From Stichopus chloronotus (taxonomy: Eukaryota > Echinodermata > Holothuroidea > Aspidochirotida > Stichopodidae): 64,000 bases of DNA. The position numbers and the translations under genes are program-made. Location: the NCBI GenBank assembly GCA_021234535.1, contig CM037833.1:18916433-18980432 (forward strand). Reading direction: 5' to 3'. Under the pieces are notes generated by a model, which was given only the letters and a program-made list of their open reading frames with translations, was not told the DNA's origin and ran no database searches. Positions 1-64,000 of the stretch are shown here, in pieces. The stretch's first letter is position 1. Every line of letters starts with the position of its first letter.

Positions 1-592
1 CAGAGATCATAAATGTAGGGGCCTAGGGATGGCAAAGAAATACTGACAACGTGCAACACTCCACGACATCACATTTTTTTTATCAAACTTTGAAAAACGA
101 TTTGCCAAACGCGGTAGTAGACATGAACACAATTACAATATGATTTCAATCGATTGCGTAGTTTTATGAAATTCACTAAATATATTTCCCAAACCTGTCA
201 AGTTTCTTTTCAGTTACTAATGATGAATGATCAAAATTGAGCGAACCCTCGGTGTCACATACAAATGAATATTAATGAGTGAATAATTAAAGATTCAAGT
301 TGGTCTTTGAATTCGTGATCAGACTCTTTTCTTTTTTTCTCACATTAGTAGTAATTCAGATCATTTGCAAGCAGCCAGTACATGTCACGGTCAAAAATTC
401 TAACAGACCTTTTTAGTTTTTATAACTATTGAATGTAAAACCTTATTCATCATGCTAATTATATAAGCATTGACATGTTACTCTACCCTTCTAACTCCTC
501 ATCTTTCGTTTTTCAATATCACCTCAATATGCCCCTTTAATTAATATTTTACCTCTTCTTCTTCCTCTTCTTCTTCTTGTCATTTCGTTCAG
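1..592 (+). other. Tail of an upstream intron
   Basis: No coding signal. Bases 30-170 hold a reverse-oriented copy of a dispersed repeat found many times in the window (family A). The pyrimidine-rich tract at 540-590 is the acceptor region of exon 1. Intron status is inferred because exon 1 starts mid-protein. Confidence 0.7.
30..170 (-). repeat. Dispersed repeat family A, reverse copy
   Basis: Contains GCAAAGAAATACTGACAACG, GCAACACTCCACGACATCAC and ATCAAACTTTGAAAAACG, the reverse complement of family A landmarks. Confidence 0.6.
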
Positions 593-53830
<53,238 letters not shown>

Positions 53831-53959
53831 ACGAAATGTGAGCTGAATGATACCAGATCTGAGCCAATAATATAGGCATAAGACGATGGCACAGAATGTA
53901 ATCATTAATCCGCAAATTTTTCTTCAGAAACCGAGAGGGTTAGCTGTCAACGAACCAAT

Positions 53960-54331
53960 CAGTCAACCAGCCACTCAACCAATCACCCACCCACTCACTC
54001 ACTCACTCATCCACCCATCCACCCATTAACCAACCAAGCAACCAGTCAACCAGCCTGTTAACAAACCACTCACTCACTCACCCACTCACCCACCCTCTTA
54101 CCCAGCAACCAACCAGTCAACCAGGCAGTCACCCAGCCAACCAACCAACCATCCACCCACTTACTCACTCACCCACCAACCCACCCACCCACCCATCTCC
54201 CGATCTTCACTCACCCACCTCACTTACCCACCAACCCTACCCTACCCTACCCTACCCACCCTACCCACCAACCAACCAACCAACCAACCAACCAACCAAC
54301 CAACCAACCAACCAACCAACCAACCAACCAA
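53960..54331. repeat. CCAA/CACC-rich degenerate repeat downstream of stop
   Basis: Variants of CCAACCAGTCAA and CACTCACTCACC, then about five CCCTA units (54237-54265) and pure CCAA (54266-54328). It begins 130 bases after the stop codon and is probably transcribed in the 3' UTR. Confidence 0.9.
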
Positions 54332-54955
54332 TTCTCAAGGTGGGAATGGTCCTTTTTAGGTTTTCCGAGAGAAAATTATTTGGAGGAGAATTGTCTGTGG
54401 ATTAGGGGGAGGGAGTTATGCGGTCACGACTGAAACTGTCAGGTCACTATTTCGTTGCAGCACAGATCTAGTTTTACCTGTTTATGGAAACCGTCGCCGT
54501 CGTGAAGTGAATGCTGTATTTTTTTTTCTTGAGTTCCAGACACTGAACCGATGTTTATTCATTTCAAGGCTCAAATGATGTCATAATGGGTGAGAGGGAA
54601 AAAAAAAGAAAAAGAAAAAAAGTTAAAAAACACTTAATCAATGTTCCTCGGTAGATACACAATTCTTTCTTCCGAAGATGTAGCGGATCTTACAATTACT
54701 CATTACTAATTGTGGGAATTTACTGTAGGCCTCGCTGCAGACGATTTTGTCTTCAGCGCATGCCCAACTGGAATGTCATCGTCCACGTGTATTGCAGCAC
54801 CGTTCGAAAACAATTTTTTTTTAATTCTTTTATTTTGTTTTGTCTTTTCATATTTTCACTCAAATTCGTAATCGGAGGTTTGTTCGATATTGAGCTAGAA
54901 CAGTGACTGAGAAAGTAAATTAATAACTTTTAACTAACAGTACTTGACTCATTAA

Positions 54956-54961
54956 AATAAA
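54956..54961 (+). terminator. Candidate poly(A) signal, proximal
   Basis: AATAAA about 1.1 kb after the stop codon, inside an A-rich stretch. The low complexity around it (AAAAGAAGAAAAAGG) makes it a weaker candidate than the hexamer alone suggests. Confidence 0.35.
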
Positions 54962-55668
54962 AGAAGAAAAAGGAATGAAACAGAAAAAAAAAGAGAAAAA
55001 AAAACGGCTCGTGAAAGTTCGCACAAATTGGTAGTAGTATTAAGAAATATTTATACACACAGTATCAATTGTTTCCACCCAATAACGCAATTGCAAAGTT
55101 GTGGGTTACTATCAATTATATGAGCTATTATTTTTTATGTTTTCATGGAAAAAAAGAAAGAAAATGCAATAATTTAATTTTTTTTATTACTCAATTATAT
55201 GAAACAATTCTTCAATTTTTTTTTATTTGAAATAAGTTGTAGTATAGGGGACGTTGTGACATCACTACCTTTCTGAGTTCATCCCTAACCCAGTTCCACC
55301 TAAAGAGAAATCTCTTTTGTGGTGTGGATGTGTTAGTCTTTGCCCTTGATAGGTCAATCCATTTATCAAAGTATATGAGCATATTAGGCTCCATAATGGA
55401 GTAATTCTTCTAGTGATCGATATTTCTAATTGAGATTGGCAATTATCAATATTGATCGATCACTGGGAGCGGGAATGTATTGACGTTCAGTGCCGGACTC
55501 TACGATTGCACCTCCCTGACACGAGCAAGGAAATCATCCACTACACTGGGGATCTTGAGGCTCTCACCACGGTTCCCTGGTGCGGGGGGGGGGGGGAGGG
55601 TCCAGGGAACAACGGCACCGGAGTGCTCTATGTCCTGTAGGCAGCGTTATGGGACCGTTTTTCTAACG

Positions 55669-56018
55669 TTAAAGGGAAATAGGGCGTTTAGAATACCCCA
55701 ACATGACATACAAAAGAAAATAGCAATAATCATTATTAAACCATTCAGTCTCATCAATAAACATCTATCAAAGCTTCATCTCCTCAAAACATTGTGCAAG
55801 TGATGAGTAATGGAAGATGCATCATTTGAATTTTGAAAAGTTTGTGCGAACAAATTAGTGGTGAGCAACAACTGAATTTCTATCTGTGAGGAGCTTATTT
55901 CTTGAAAAGAAGGCTTCTGCCCTTCCTTATTTTGAATAATCTATCATCCTACGTCCACAAACATTGGTTTCAAAAATATGGATGTTTTCTCTGAAACAAA
56001 CGCCCTATTACCCTATAA
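55669..56018 (+). mobile_element. TTAA-flanked MITE, complete copy in downstream flank
   Basis: 350 bp, starting TTAAAGGGAAATAGGGCGTT and ending AACGCCCTATTACCCTATAA. The right TTAA has mutated to ATAA. Internal sequence matches the copies at 45100 and 49264. Confidence 0.82.
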
Positions 56019-58449
56019 CTCCAAATCTTGCTTCTACTGTACTATTTACTCCATTTTGTGAAGTTAGTGCAGGGAGGTAATTGGGCGTAATTTGATCGCG
56101 AATGCCAGCCGGGAATTTCTAGCTGAGGAGGGGCCGGTCGACGCCCTCCTACAACTACAAGCCTAATTGTGAGGCACCGTTCTGAAAACTGTACTGCAAT
56201 AGAATTAAGTGTCTTCTTCTCACAAGAAGTACTAGGTGCAATAAGTATGTTTAGGGGGGTATGTGTGTATGAAGTCTGCCCAGTTTTTAAGGCGTACATT
56301 GGGTCTGTTTAAATGGGTAGGTTGTAGTAAAATGGAGTGTGGTCTTTGTTCATACGGATAGAGCGTGTCAAGGGTAGAGCTCGGTGTGTGTACAAAAGGG
56401 AAGTTGCCCATGGAGAGGGGGTAGTTGTATACGGAGTGAGTTCAAGAAAGTAGGTGTGCATGGATTGTGTTCAAGCTGGTAGGTGCGTATGGACTGCGTT
56501 TACAGATGTTGTAGGTGTACAGTATATGCAGAAGTGTATTCAAGGGGGTATGTGTAGGCTATATCGAGTGTGTTCGAAGGTGCAGGTGTACATGAAATCT
56601 GCGGTTCAAGGGGGATAGGTATACGTAGTGTGTCCACGTCAGGTAGACGATGGAAAAGAGGGCGTGGGTCTAGACTATACGATAAGCATGAGTCACTTTT
56701 TATGCATTGCAGTAGTGTGTACTGCGCAGTGGGTTGTTTGAGGTCACCAATTCACTTGTACAGCATCTGTTTTTGACAAATGTAGCCTGTTGGAAGCAGT
56801 CTAGAGTCTCGATAATGAAAATTGAATTACTAATTTAGAGAATTGACTATCTACGGCCTATGATGAAGTCAACATTTGACTCAGTATGAGGATTGGTTCT
56901 CCCATATTCCTTTTGTGAAAGGAAAGAAATACAAATGATATATCGTCAACCCCACGTACTTGCTCAAAAGATTAATGCGGCATACCGACAAACTTGGGTG
57001 TCAAAATTGCCAGCGAAAGCGCCAATGAGACGGCACGGTATCAAATATCTTTGAGAGTTGCTTGAAAAAAAAATGAATGACGTGGAACCTTAAAATTGAA
57101 ATTCAAAGATGTCTGCACACCGCAGGGATACTGATATATTTGTCTCACAACAGGAAGCACTTTCACCTGGTGTCCTTGGTTGCATTTGGTAATCGAGAGT
57201 CATTTTACCAAATCACATCAATTTTTCTTGCTTTTATTACTAAGATCTAAGTAGGAAGAAAAAATAAAAAAAATAAAATAAAAGAAATAGTGAGGATCTG
57301 TATTTGGCAAGTCAAATAACAACAATAATTTATAACGTCCCCTATTTAGAGGAACTTGAACGCTCACCGAGCTTATAAACTACGTCCTGTCAAATACAAA
57401 ACGTAACATATATCACTGAGACAGGCTATTACGGGAGAAGCCTGCGGTCTTTTCTATTTTCTTATATTTTCAGCTGGTTATCTCGAAGTGTCAGAAAAAT
57501 ACAGTGTGAAAAACATCTTTCACGAAAATTGCAAAGTTTCAAATGTCGACTGGCCCATCACGAAAGAAATCCATTTCTTCTTTATGTGTTTTTGTGTTTT
57601 TGTTTTTTAACACACGTGGAATGGATAAAGAGGGCGGTATTTACGATTAGATGTAACAGTTTTGATAAGTTCGTTTGTACGGTACATTTTAATCACACAC
57701 CATCAGATGTGCCACCTAGTCCTGACAGAATTTCCATAATGTGCTAAAATCATGTCTCGAGAAGACCCTTTTCTGCATGATAGAACATGAGGTGATATCG
57801 AGTCATACCACCATGGTTAAGGTTTGTTCCTTCGATGAAACGTTATCATGTATAACATCATGTGAGGATTGGCTGAGATGTGGTGCGCGGGTCATGAATA
57901 TTTATCATTTAATTTATGCATTCACGCAGCGGCTGTTGAATGGTCTTTTATTTTCGTGTATTCACTTTTAATATGCATGGCTCTCTTTTAGTCGTCCATA
58001 AATGGTTGATGAGTTTCATCAGAACTTCAGAAATACTGTTTTCATAATTACTTCCGGTACGTCACAGCATGGAGTCGGAAACTGTGATAAGAGCTGGATG
58101 TTTTACTCAACTGAGTCGATCAAATGCATTAATATCGTCTTGGTTTTTATTTTGTCCCAATTATTATTTTTTTTCAGCTATGGTATCTCGAAAATCTTTT
58201 TTCCTCCTTAAAATTTTGGTCAGGTATTACGGGACTCATTGATAATAAATTAAATTAAATTACATCTTTGCATCAGACTAAATGATAAACTGATGACCAC
58301 GGGCTGTGCTCGAAATGGATGGCTTTACATACTAAGAATCCTTATGATGTATGAAAGTACCGCTTTTAGATTTTTGCAAATAAGTGAAAGGTTTTATATG
58401 TATATACGAAACTGTTAATAAGTACAAAAATGTATATATATTTAAAAGA

Positions 58450-58455
58450 AATAAA
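58450..58455 (+). terminator. Candidate poly(A) signal, distal
   Basis: AATAAA preceded within 70 bases by TGTATATA twice and by a generally U-rich sequence, as is usual upstream of metazoan cleavage sites. Using it would give a 3' UTR of about 4.6 kb that includes a MITE. Confidence 0.35.
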
Positions 58456-59594
58456 ATTCCATACTCATGAATACAGACAATGTCATTAGCTTTCACTTTT
58501 GACTGTCTTCACTCCTGGTCTAGGGATTGGTAATCCCTTTTTTTTTTTTTTTTGCTACCATGTTTCCCTTTAAAAGTACAGTCAGAAGGTCCACCACCTT
58601 AAAGAAATGGCACAATTCTACACATGGCTTTAATACGATTCCACAACAAAATCCTTTTTAAGGAATTACAAATAATAAAATCCTCACAGACCTAAGTGAC
58701 GATTACTCATATCAAGACTCCCTCCCTTTAAACAACTCACCTTGAAACAAAATAAGTTTCAGTTTTGAACATCCTTGCCTCCACCGGTCCTTCAGCAGTT
58801 GTCCATTAGAGTTAAATCTGCACACATTTTTGTGGTGACTCTCGAGGAGGCTTGTGGGACCCAGGGATCACTGCCCGGGGGGGGGGGAGGTCGAAGGTGA
58901 GGGGGTTGTCTCCCTCTCTTTTGGGACCGTTTTTTAATACATGAGGTGCCTTATAAGCAAAACTGTACATTGGTTGGGCAGGCAAGATTAGAATTGAATA
59001 TGTTGACAAATTCTTAGTTGATACTGTTTATAAGCCAGTGGGCCTTGTTTACAAATTATTGCATGCCTGTTGCCTTATTTCTAATTAGTAAACCATTTGT
59101 ATTGGCATGTCCAATCTCTAACTGTCTCTTTCATTCAAGGTTAAGCCTACGCTCAGTGAATGTAGGCTATTTCGAATGGGGGTGTGGCACACATATCCTC
59201 ACTAAGATCTAATAGATCTGGCCTACTGTAGCTTTATCAGACCTATGGTAGGCTAGTCCTTAGGCCTGATTTACACACAATGACACTAGTATTTAGTCCT
59301 ACCAAAATTTACTTAATATTTCACCACTAGGATCATTTATCGAGACACAAATGTGATCGTCACAAATATCCCAGATCCTGCAAATCAGGCTGAAAGACTC
59401 AAAATACACTGCACTGAAAGTGTGTTACAGGACTAAGATTATTTTTTCTATTTTGCCACAAAATGAGTTCATATAGCTGTGACTAAAAAAATATATATAA
59501 CAGTTGCTAAAGAGAAAATAAAGAGCCACTTTTTGAATGTTTTTTTTTTAGAGGTTTAGAAGATTTCTTGTGGGAGTACCGTTTTCATTGAACA

Positions 59595-60075
59595 ATTTAA
59601 TTCAAATTTATTTCACAAAATGATATCAATACAAAGAAAATATTGGCACAACTCAGAAGCGCAGGAAATCATTTGAGGGACACAAGTTATCAGGCTAGCG
59701 ACCATGGAAGAAAAAGAAAAACTAAACCTAACAATGAGTAGGAAGAAATGCAACAGGAACAAATACCATGGTATAAAACAAAGGACACACTGCATGATAA
59801 ATAAATTACTTCTAAATGAAGTATTGTTTGATTTTCTTTTGGAACACCTTTGATGAAGTAGATATCTGAGTGTTATGCCACAGCCCAGAGCAATAACCAT
59901 TTGACACTAACCTACCACGGGAAGTGTCGTGATGACAAACAGTCAAATGATTTCTTTTACGAGTATCGACATTTCTAGGCCTACTGGGGTCAGAACAGAT
60001 TCGTGGAAAAAATGGCCGTAGAAATTGCAGTGGGTAGCATATTATTACAGTGTTTGAAGATGATTTGATACACAC
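59595..60075 (-). mobile_element. LINE 3' fragment (ORF2 C-terminus and 3' UTR)
   Basis: On the minus strand, RNVDTRKRNHLTVCHHDTSR then GRLVSNGYCSGLWHNTQIST and KVFQKKIKQYFI resembles the end of a LINE ORF2 ('R..S....-LWN-LP-x-x-F-K-x-x-L-K-x-Y'). After the stop, a T-rich 3' UTR ends in GTGAAATAAATTTGAATTAA, a typical LINE tail. It differs in sequence from the intron 4 element, so a second family is present. Heavily 5'-truncated, as usual for target-primed insertion. Confidence 0.6.
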
Positions 60076-60165
60076 AGTTAGGAATATTTTTGCCCAGACA
60101 CACTTCGGTCACTCCACACTGCACAAAGTTCAACATCACTCTTGGAAACTGATTGGCGGAAAGCA

Positions 60166-60241
60166 ATCTGTCGGTGGATTCGAACCACCTGCAGGATAAA
60201 TCCTGCATTACCAGAGCAGATTTTCATGATGGCCAACAGAC
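60166..60241 (-). repeat. tRNA-like segment with perfect B box
   Basis: On the minus strand GGTGGTTCGAATCCACC is a perfect T arm (5 bp stem, TTCGAAT loop). Flanking GTCTGTT and GACAGAT can pair as a 7 bp acceptor stem with G-U ends, total 76 nt. I cannot form a D arm or a normal anticodon loop, so it is not called a tRNA gene. A tRNA pseudogene or the head of a tRNA-derived SINE is more likely. Confidence 0.35.
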
Positions 60242-63200
60242 TTCCAAGACGAAGATCAATCAACGAGAAAATAATTCCTGATTTGTTTGCTAGGATTCTA
60301 GGGCTACTGTGGATGACTAATTGCAGTACTTAACACATTTCATGACAACACACTATGTAAACATACAAATGGGCATACACACATGAGCAGTGCTGAACAC
60401 CTGTGGGCCCACTGTATCCAGCTTCCTTAGGCACTGACTTCAGTGTTGGATTTGAGGGCTGCAAGTGGCATGCGGGACCTACTGTAACTAACGTGGCGTA
60501 TTGTTGTTTGTTTGGGGTCTGTTGCCGTTTTGACTGTCCTTGCGTCAGATGTCCTGGGTATTACGACGACAGAAAGTTCCTGTTACAGAGAGGAGACAAT
60601 AAAACAGAATAGAAAGTCCCAGAGAGATTCAATTGATTTGATCAGAGTTCCGTCTATTTTCGTTGATTCGACTGGCACGCACGGGTAAATCAAGTCGACG
60701 ATGATTGAAATTCGATGACACAGGTGGGCTACAGTTCATGACGATGGCAAGGGAAAGAGATGATCTGCCTACAAACAGTAGTGTACTGAGAGAGATTTGA
60801 CCAAAGTTTAACAACACAATTTCAGGTGCAGGCCATGTGCTTGTGTCGACAGTTCAACCCACACTTCTTTATTTCAGGGACGGTCAGGGACGTCAATGAT
60901 CACGTTAACCAATCAGGGGTATGGTAATTCGATAGTGCAAACTGCTGTCACCCACTAGTATTGGCCGATTCTGTAATGCAAAATACTTTCCTGTAACAGT
61001 GCATGCTCCACTTACTCTAAATAAGGCTTGTATCTCATTGTCTGAGGTACAACCGCAGAATGCAACGCCCCACTGCTACTTTGAGTCGTTCTCAAAAGAA
61101 TGTCTCGCTTGAATGCACTTAAACAATAAGTTGTCACTCAATTTCTGGAGGTACATTGCATTCTGCAATTGTTCCGATAAAGAAAAAGTTAATATATTGG
61201 TGCAAGAACATCGGGGGTGGCATAAGAACACCGGAGTTCCACCTCTTGCTCTACTAAGATACGGAAGCTTGTAATAAACCTACCATACACAACACTATAG
61301 GATATTTCCTGGAAAGGGAAGGAGGCAAAGATATCAGCATTTCCCAAAAAACTTTTCAAGGCCATGCAGGTACATGCCGACTAATCTTGAAAGTGATATC
61401 AGCTGAAGGGGGAGGGTTAACCTTGTTTGAGCCTGTATATAACTTTAGGGTGACTATTGATATGGTGGATCTGATGAGATAATACTGGCAGTTTCAGAAT
61501 TTCAAGTTAAATGAGAGTTGCTGAATGACTGTGGGTTTAGGGGACCGTGGACGCAAGTTGACCAACCTGAGCTGTAGTAGTAGTACTAGTAGGCTAACAT
61601 CTCCTCACATTAGACTTAAAGATTCGGCCTCCTGTATATATTCTGTATCTCGCAGGCTCAAGCTGGCCTAGCTTCAGCTGCCTAAAGTTGGCTCAAGTAT
61701 TTTACAATTCGACACACTTGGGCAGTAAGTTAACTATATTATTATACTAGTAGTAACAACACTATTAGCCTAGCCTAAGTTACATTTAGTCTATTGTTAG
61801 GCCTCGGCCTACAGTAGCTAGGCCACAAATACAGTACTGTCAGTGGTCTACATTACAAAATGTACATTCCAACAGCGAAAGTCGTGAATCAGCTCGATCT
61901 TTCTGGAGAGTTCCCCTGGCCAGGGTAAATTGGTGAGTAATACGTGTCATTTGCTAGATCTCCTTGTGTTCTTATTTGACAATCACACACGTACACATTA
62001 TTAATAGTTTACACAACTTATGGCACTCGACTAGAATTCTCACAGGCTGCTTCGTACTGTCATGTTCTGCTGCTGACGGTCTGTACTTACGTCGGTACGG
62101 TGGTGTACGTCCATGATCTTTGACCCTTCCGATGGTACGTTGTATCAGGCCATTTAAAGGAATTAGCATGATTTACGGTCTGCAGCAGCAGCCATGGTAA
62201 TAGGAGCACGAAGGAGATGGATGATCACACTATCGCTACTGTGGCTACACATCCTTGCCATTCCATGACAAGCCTCTGTGGGCACCAAAGTTTCCCAAAA
62301 TGTAGAAGTCCTGTGGAGGGAATGGGGGGGGGGGGGGACTAGGGAGCTTGAGCCGACTAAAAAAATTGGACTATCCCCCTTCCCCTCCCACAAAAAAAAA
62401 AACGGTTGAAAAGATATTTAACCATATCATATTCAGTCGTTCTACTTAATCGCTCTGGACAAATTAGCTACGGTCTTCGAGAAAAACGATGAGACACTTG
62501 TACACAACCAGTAGGCCTACTGTCCGCATTCTACCACAAAACCATGAAATAAGTCTATTTATTATGATTACCCAATTAACAAACAGACAAAGCAAATGAA
62601 TCCACGAAATGAAAAGTACCTACATGTCATGTTCATAGTCTAAATTCAAACTGTACTCTTGGCCAATAAGTTGAGGGCCGGAGGACAAGCTAAAACTACC
62701 TTTAGCGATAATCATTTTCTTTTCACTGTGACACTGAATCCCATGCCCCCCCCCTCTTCCCCCGGGTTCGACCGTCATCACTGCAAGAGAATGGATAGAA
62801 CCGGCTTGCAGTGAACGGTTGGTCTTATCAAATCCAGTTAAAAAAAAAAAAAAAAACCTTTTGAAGTCGTCCCAACAAATTTCAAAAGGCTGAAAAATTA
62901 CTACTAACAATAAAATATAGGTAAAGGTCTAGCTGAACTGCATTGCCAATGTATGAAAAGTATCCGATTTTATTTCGATTCCTACAGTTTGAGAGTGGAG
63001 GGATATTTAAAGCAGAATCAGGCCCATATGCAGCTTTTTCAGTGTGGGGGGGGGGGGGGGATTCGATTTTACCACAATTGTAAGTGGAACATTTTCCAAT
63101 GACAACAATGACCATGCTAACATAGGCCTACTATCATATAGGCTGAGCGGGACTCCAGATCTTGTGGGCGGGGGGGGGGGGGGGGTTCGCCGAACCCCCT

Positions 63201-64000
63201 GAACCCCCTGGATACTGGCCTGAGAATACAAACGGATGACCAAGTGTACGCTGGTATCGAGGGAGATGGTTAGTTGCATGCTCCCTTTCCCTTTTGATCG
63301 TTTCGCTTACGTAAGATTTCTAGGTTAATTGCGAAGGGTTTTTTTGACGATGGTTGTAGATGAATGATAGCTGTCCTGGGGAGGGGGGGGGGAGGTGAGA
63401 TCAACGGGGAGGGGCACCCCGTTTTTAAACTTCCGTAGGATAGTCCAGATGCAAATTGATTGTACATGTGATATTAGATTTGATCGGAATATTAACTCCA
63501 GAATTAACAGTAAGTTAAGTAATGATTTTTTTTAAATTTTATTTTTGCTTGGTGAAATATCCATCCTTAGACCTTATCTGGAGTTATTCAGAATTAAAAT
63601 TTGGTAAGTCGGTGCACGGTATTAGACAAACCGACATCCGCGCAATTCTGTTCCCTCTGTCACAGAAATAAAAAAAAAAAACGGTCCTCACAGCAATAAA
63701 TAAAAAAAAACGGTCCATTGATTGACTTTTTGCCAACAAAGAATTTTTTGAAATAGATGCCCCTCGGAAGATTGCGGGAAGGGGCACTTTCCAGTCTCTT
63801 CGACCTTCTAAGTTTCCGTTAAATATTCTTTAAATTGTAGAACAAAGGTTTGGAAATTTGCTCTTTCACTACGAACGGAGTGGATTCGGAAAGATTGTAT
63901 GATTGATAGACGAGTGTAAGAACATGTAATCGTGATTTATGTTGTAAGCCAAACTAGGGGGACTTATACTTTCTTCCGATCAAAAATAAGACATTGATTA

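Larger units (their letters stand above)
53831..58470 (+). other. Probable 3' UTR and downstream flank of the receptor gene
   Basis: Follows the TGA stop. It holds the CCAA/CACC-rich repeat (53960-54331), AATAAA at 54956, a TTAA MITE (55669-56018) and a second AATAAA at 58450 in an AU-rich, TGTA-containing context. Whether transcription ends near 54.98 kb or 58.47 kb cannot be decided from sequence alone. Confidence 0.5.
58471..64000. other. Intergenic region, no recognised gene
   Basis: Six-frame reading gave no conserved domain. Contents: a LINE 3' remnant (59595-60075), a tRNA-like B-box segment (60166-60241), many poly(G) runs (58876, 62325, 63044, 63170, 63384) and a short signal-like ORF at 62194. 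The 60300-62100 and 62400-64000 stretches otherwise show nothing I can name. Confidence 0.6.

Noticed and set aside
54237..54265. CCCTA repeats as a possible telomere-like tract
   Set aside because: The unit is a pentamer present about five times inside a larger CCAA/CACC repeat; it is not the CCCTAA hexamer.

Overview
The window is raw genomic DNA from a marine invertebrate animal. It is AT-rich, with long introns, dense microsatellites, poly(C/G) runs and decayed transposons. The gene, its vertebrate-like exon content and the repeat style suggest an invertebrate deuterostome, perhaps an echinoderm such as a sea cucumber. That placement is inference and no marker in the window proves it.

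One protein-coding gene dominates. Fifteen plus-strand exons between 593 and 53830 splice into one open frame of 2,469 nt (822 codons plus TGA). It encodes most of a class C GPCR that I identify as a GABA-B receptor subunit 2-like protein. All junctions are GT-AG and phase compatible. In order the exons give the C-terminal part of the Venus-flytrap ectodomain (exons 1-6), seven transmembrane helices (exons 7-12), a coiled coil (exons 13-14) and an unusual acidic, tyrosine-rich cytoplasmic tail (exon 15). The signal peptide and N-terminal flytrap exons lie left of base 1, so no promoter is visible. By family knowledge such a subunit pairs with a GABA-B1-type subunit through flytrap, helices and coiled coil, and couples to Gi/o.

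Layout: 1-592, end of an upstream intron. 593-9390, exons 1-3 with two 4 kb introns carrying an (ATGT)n tract, a tandem duplication and a MADF-domain transposon relic. 9391-27200, a 17.8 kb intron rich in simple repeats, an AGGTCA-rich degenerate array and dispersed repeats. 27393-37801, a 10.4 kb intron with an antisense non-LTR retrotransposon (endonuclease plus reverse transcriptase) broken by a stop, two frameshifts and a lost catalytic Glu. 37802-53830, exons 5-15, compact, with a hAT-like MITE and two members of a ~350 bp TTAA-flanked MITE family. 53831-58470, probable 3' UTR and downstream flank, with a third MITE copy and candidate poy(A) signals. 58471-64000, no recognisable gene apart from a LINE 3' fragment and a tRNA-like B-box segment.

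I found no operon, CRISPR array, rRNA or convincing tRNA, and no clear new multi-gene system. The most interesting signals are two splice-site ambiguities in the receptor, the TTAA MITE family, an excess of perfect cAMP-response palindromes across a receptor expected to regulate cAMP, and a signal-peptide-like cryptic exon in intron 4.
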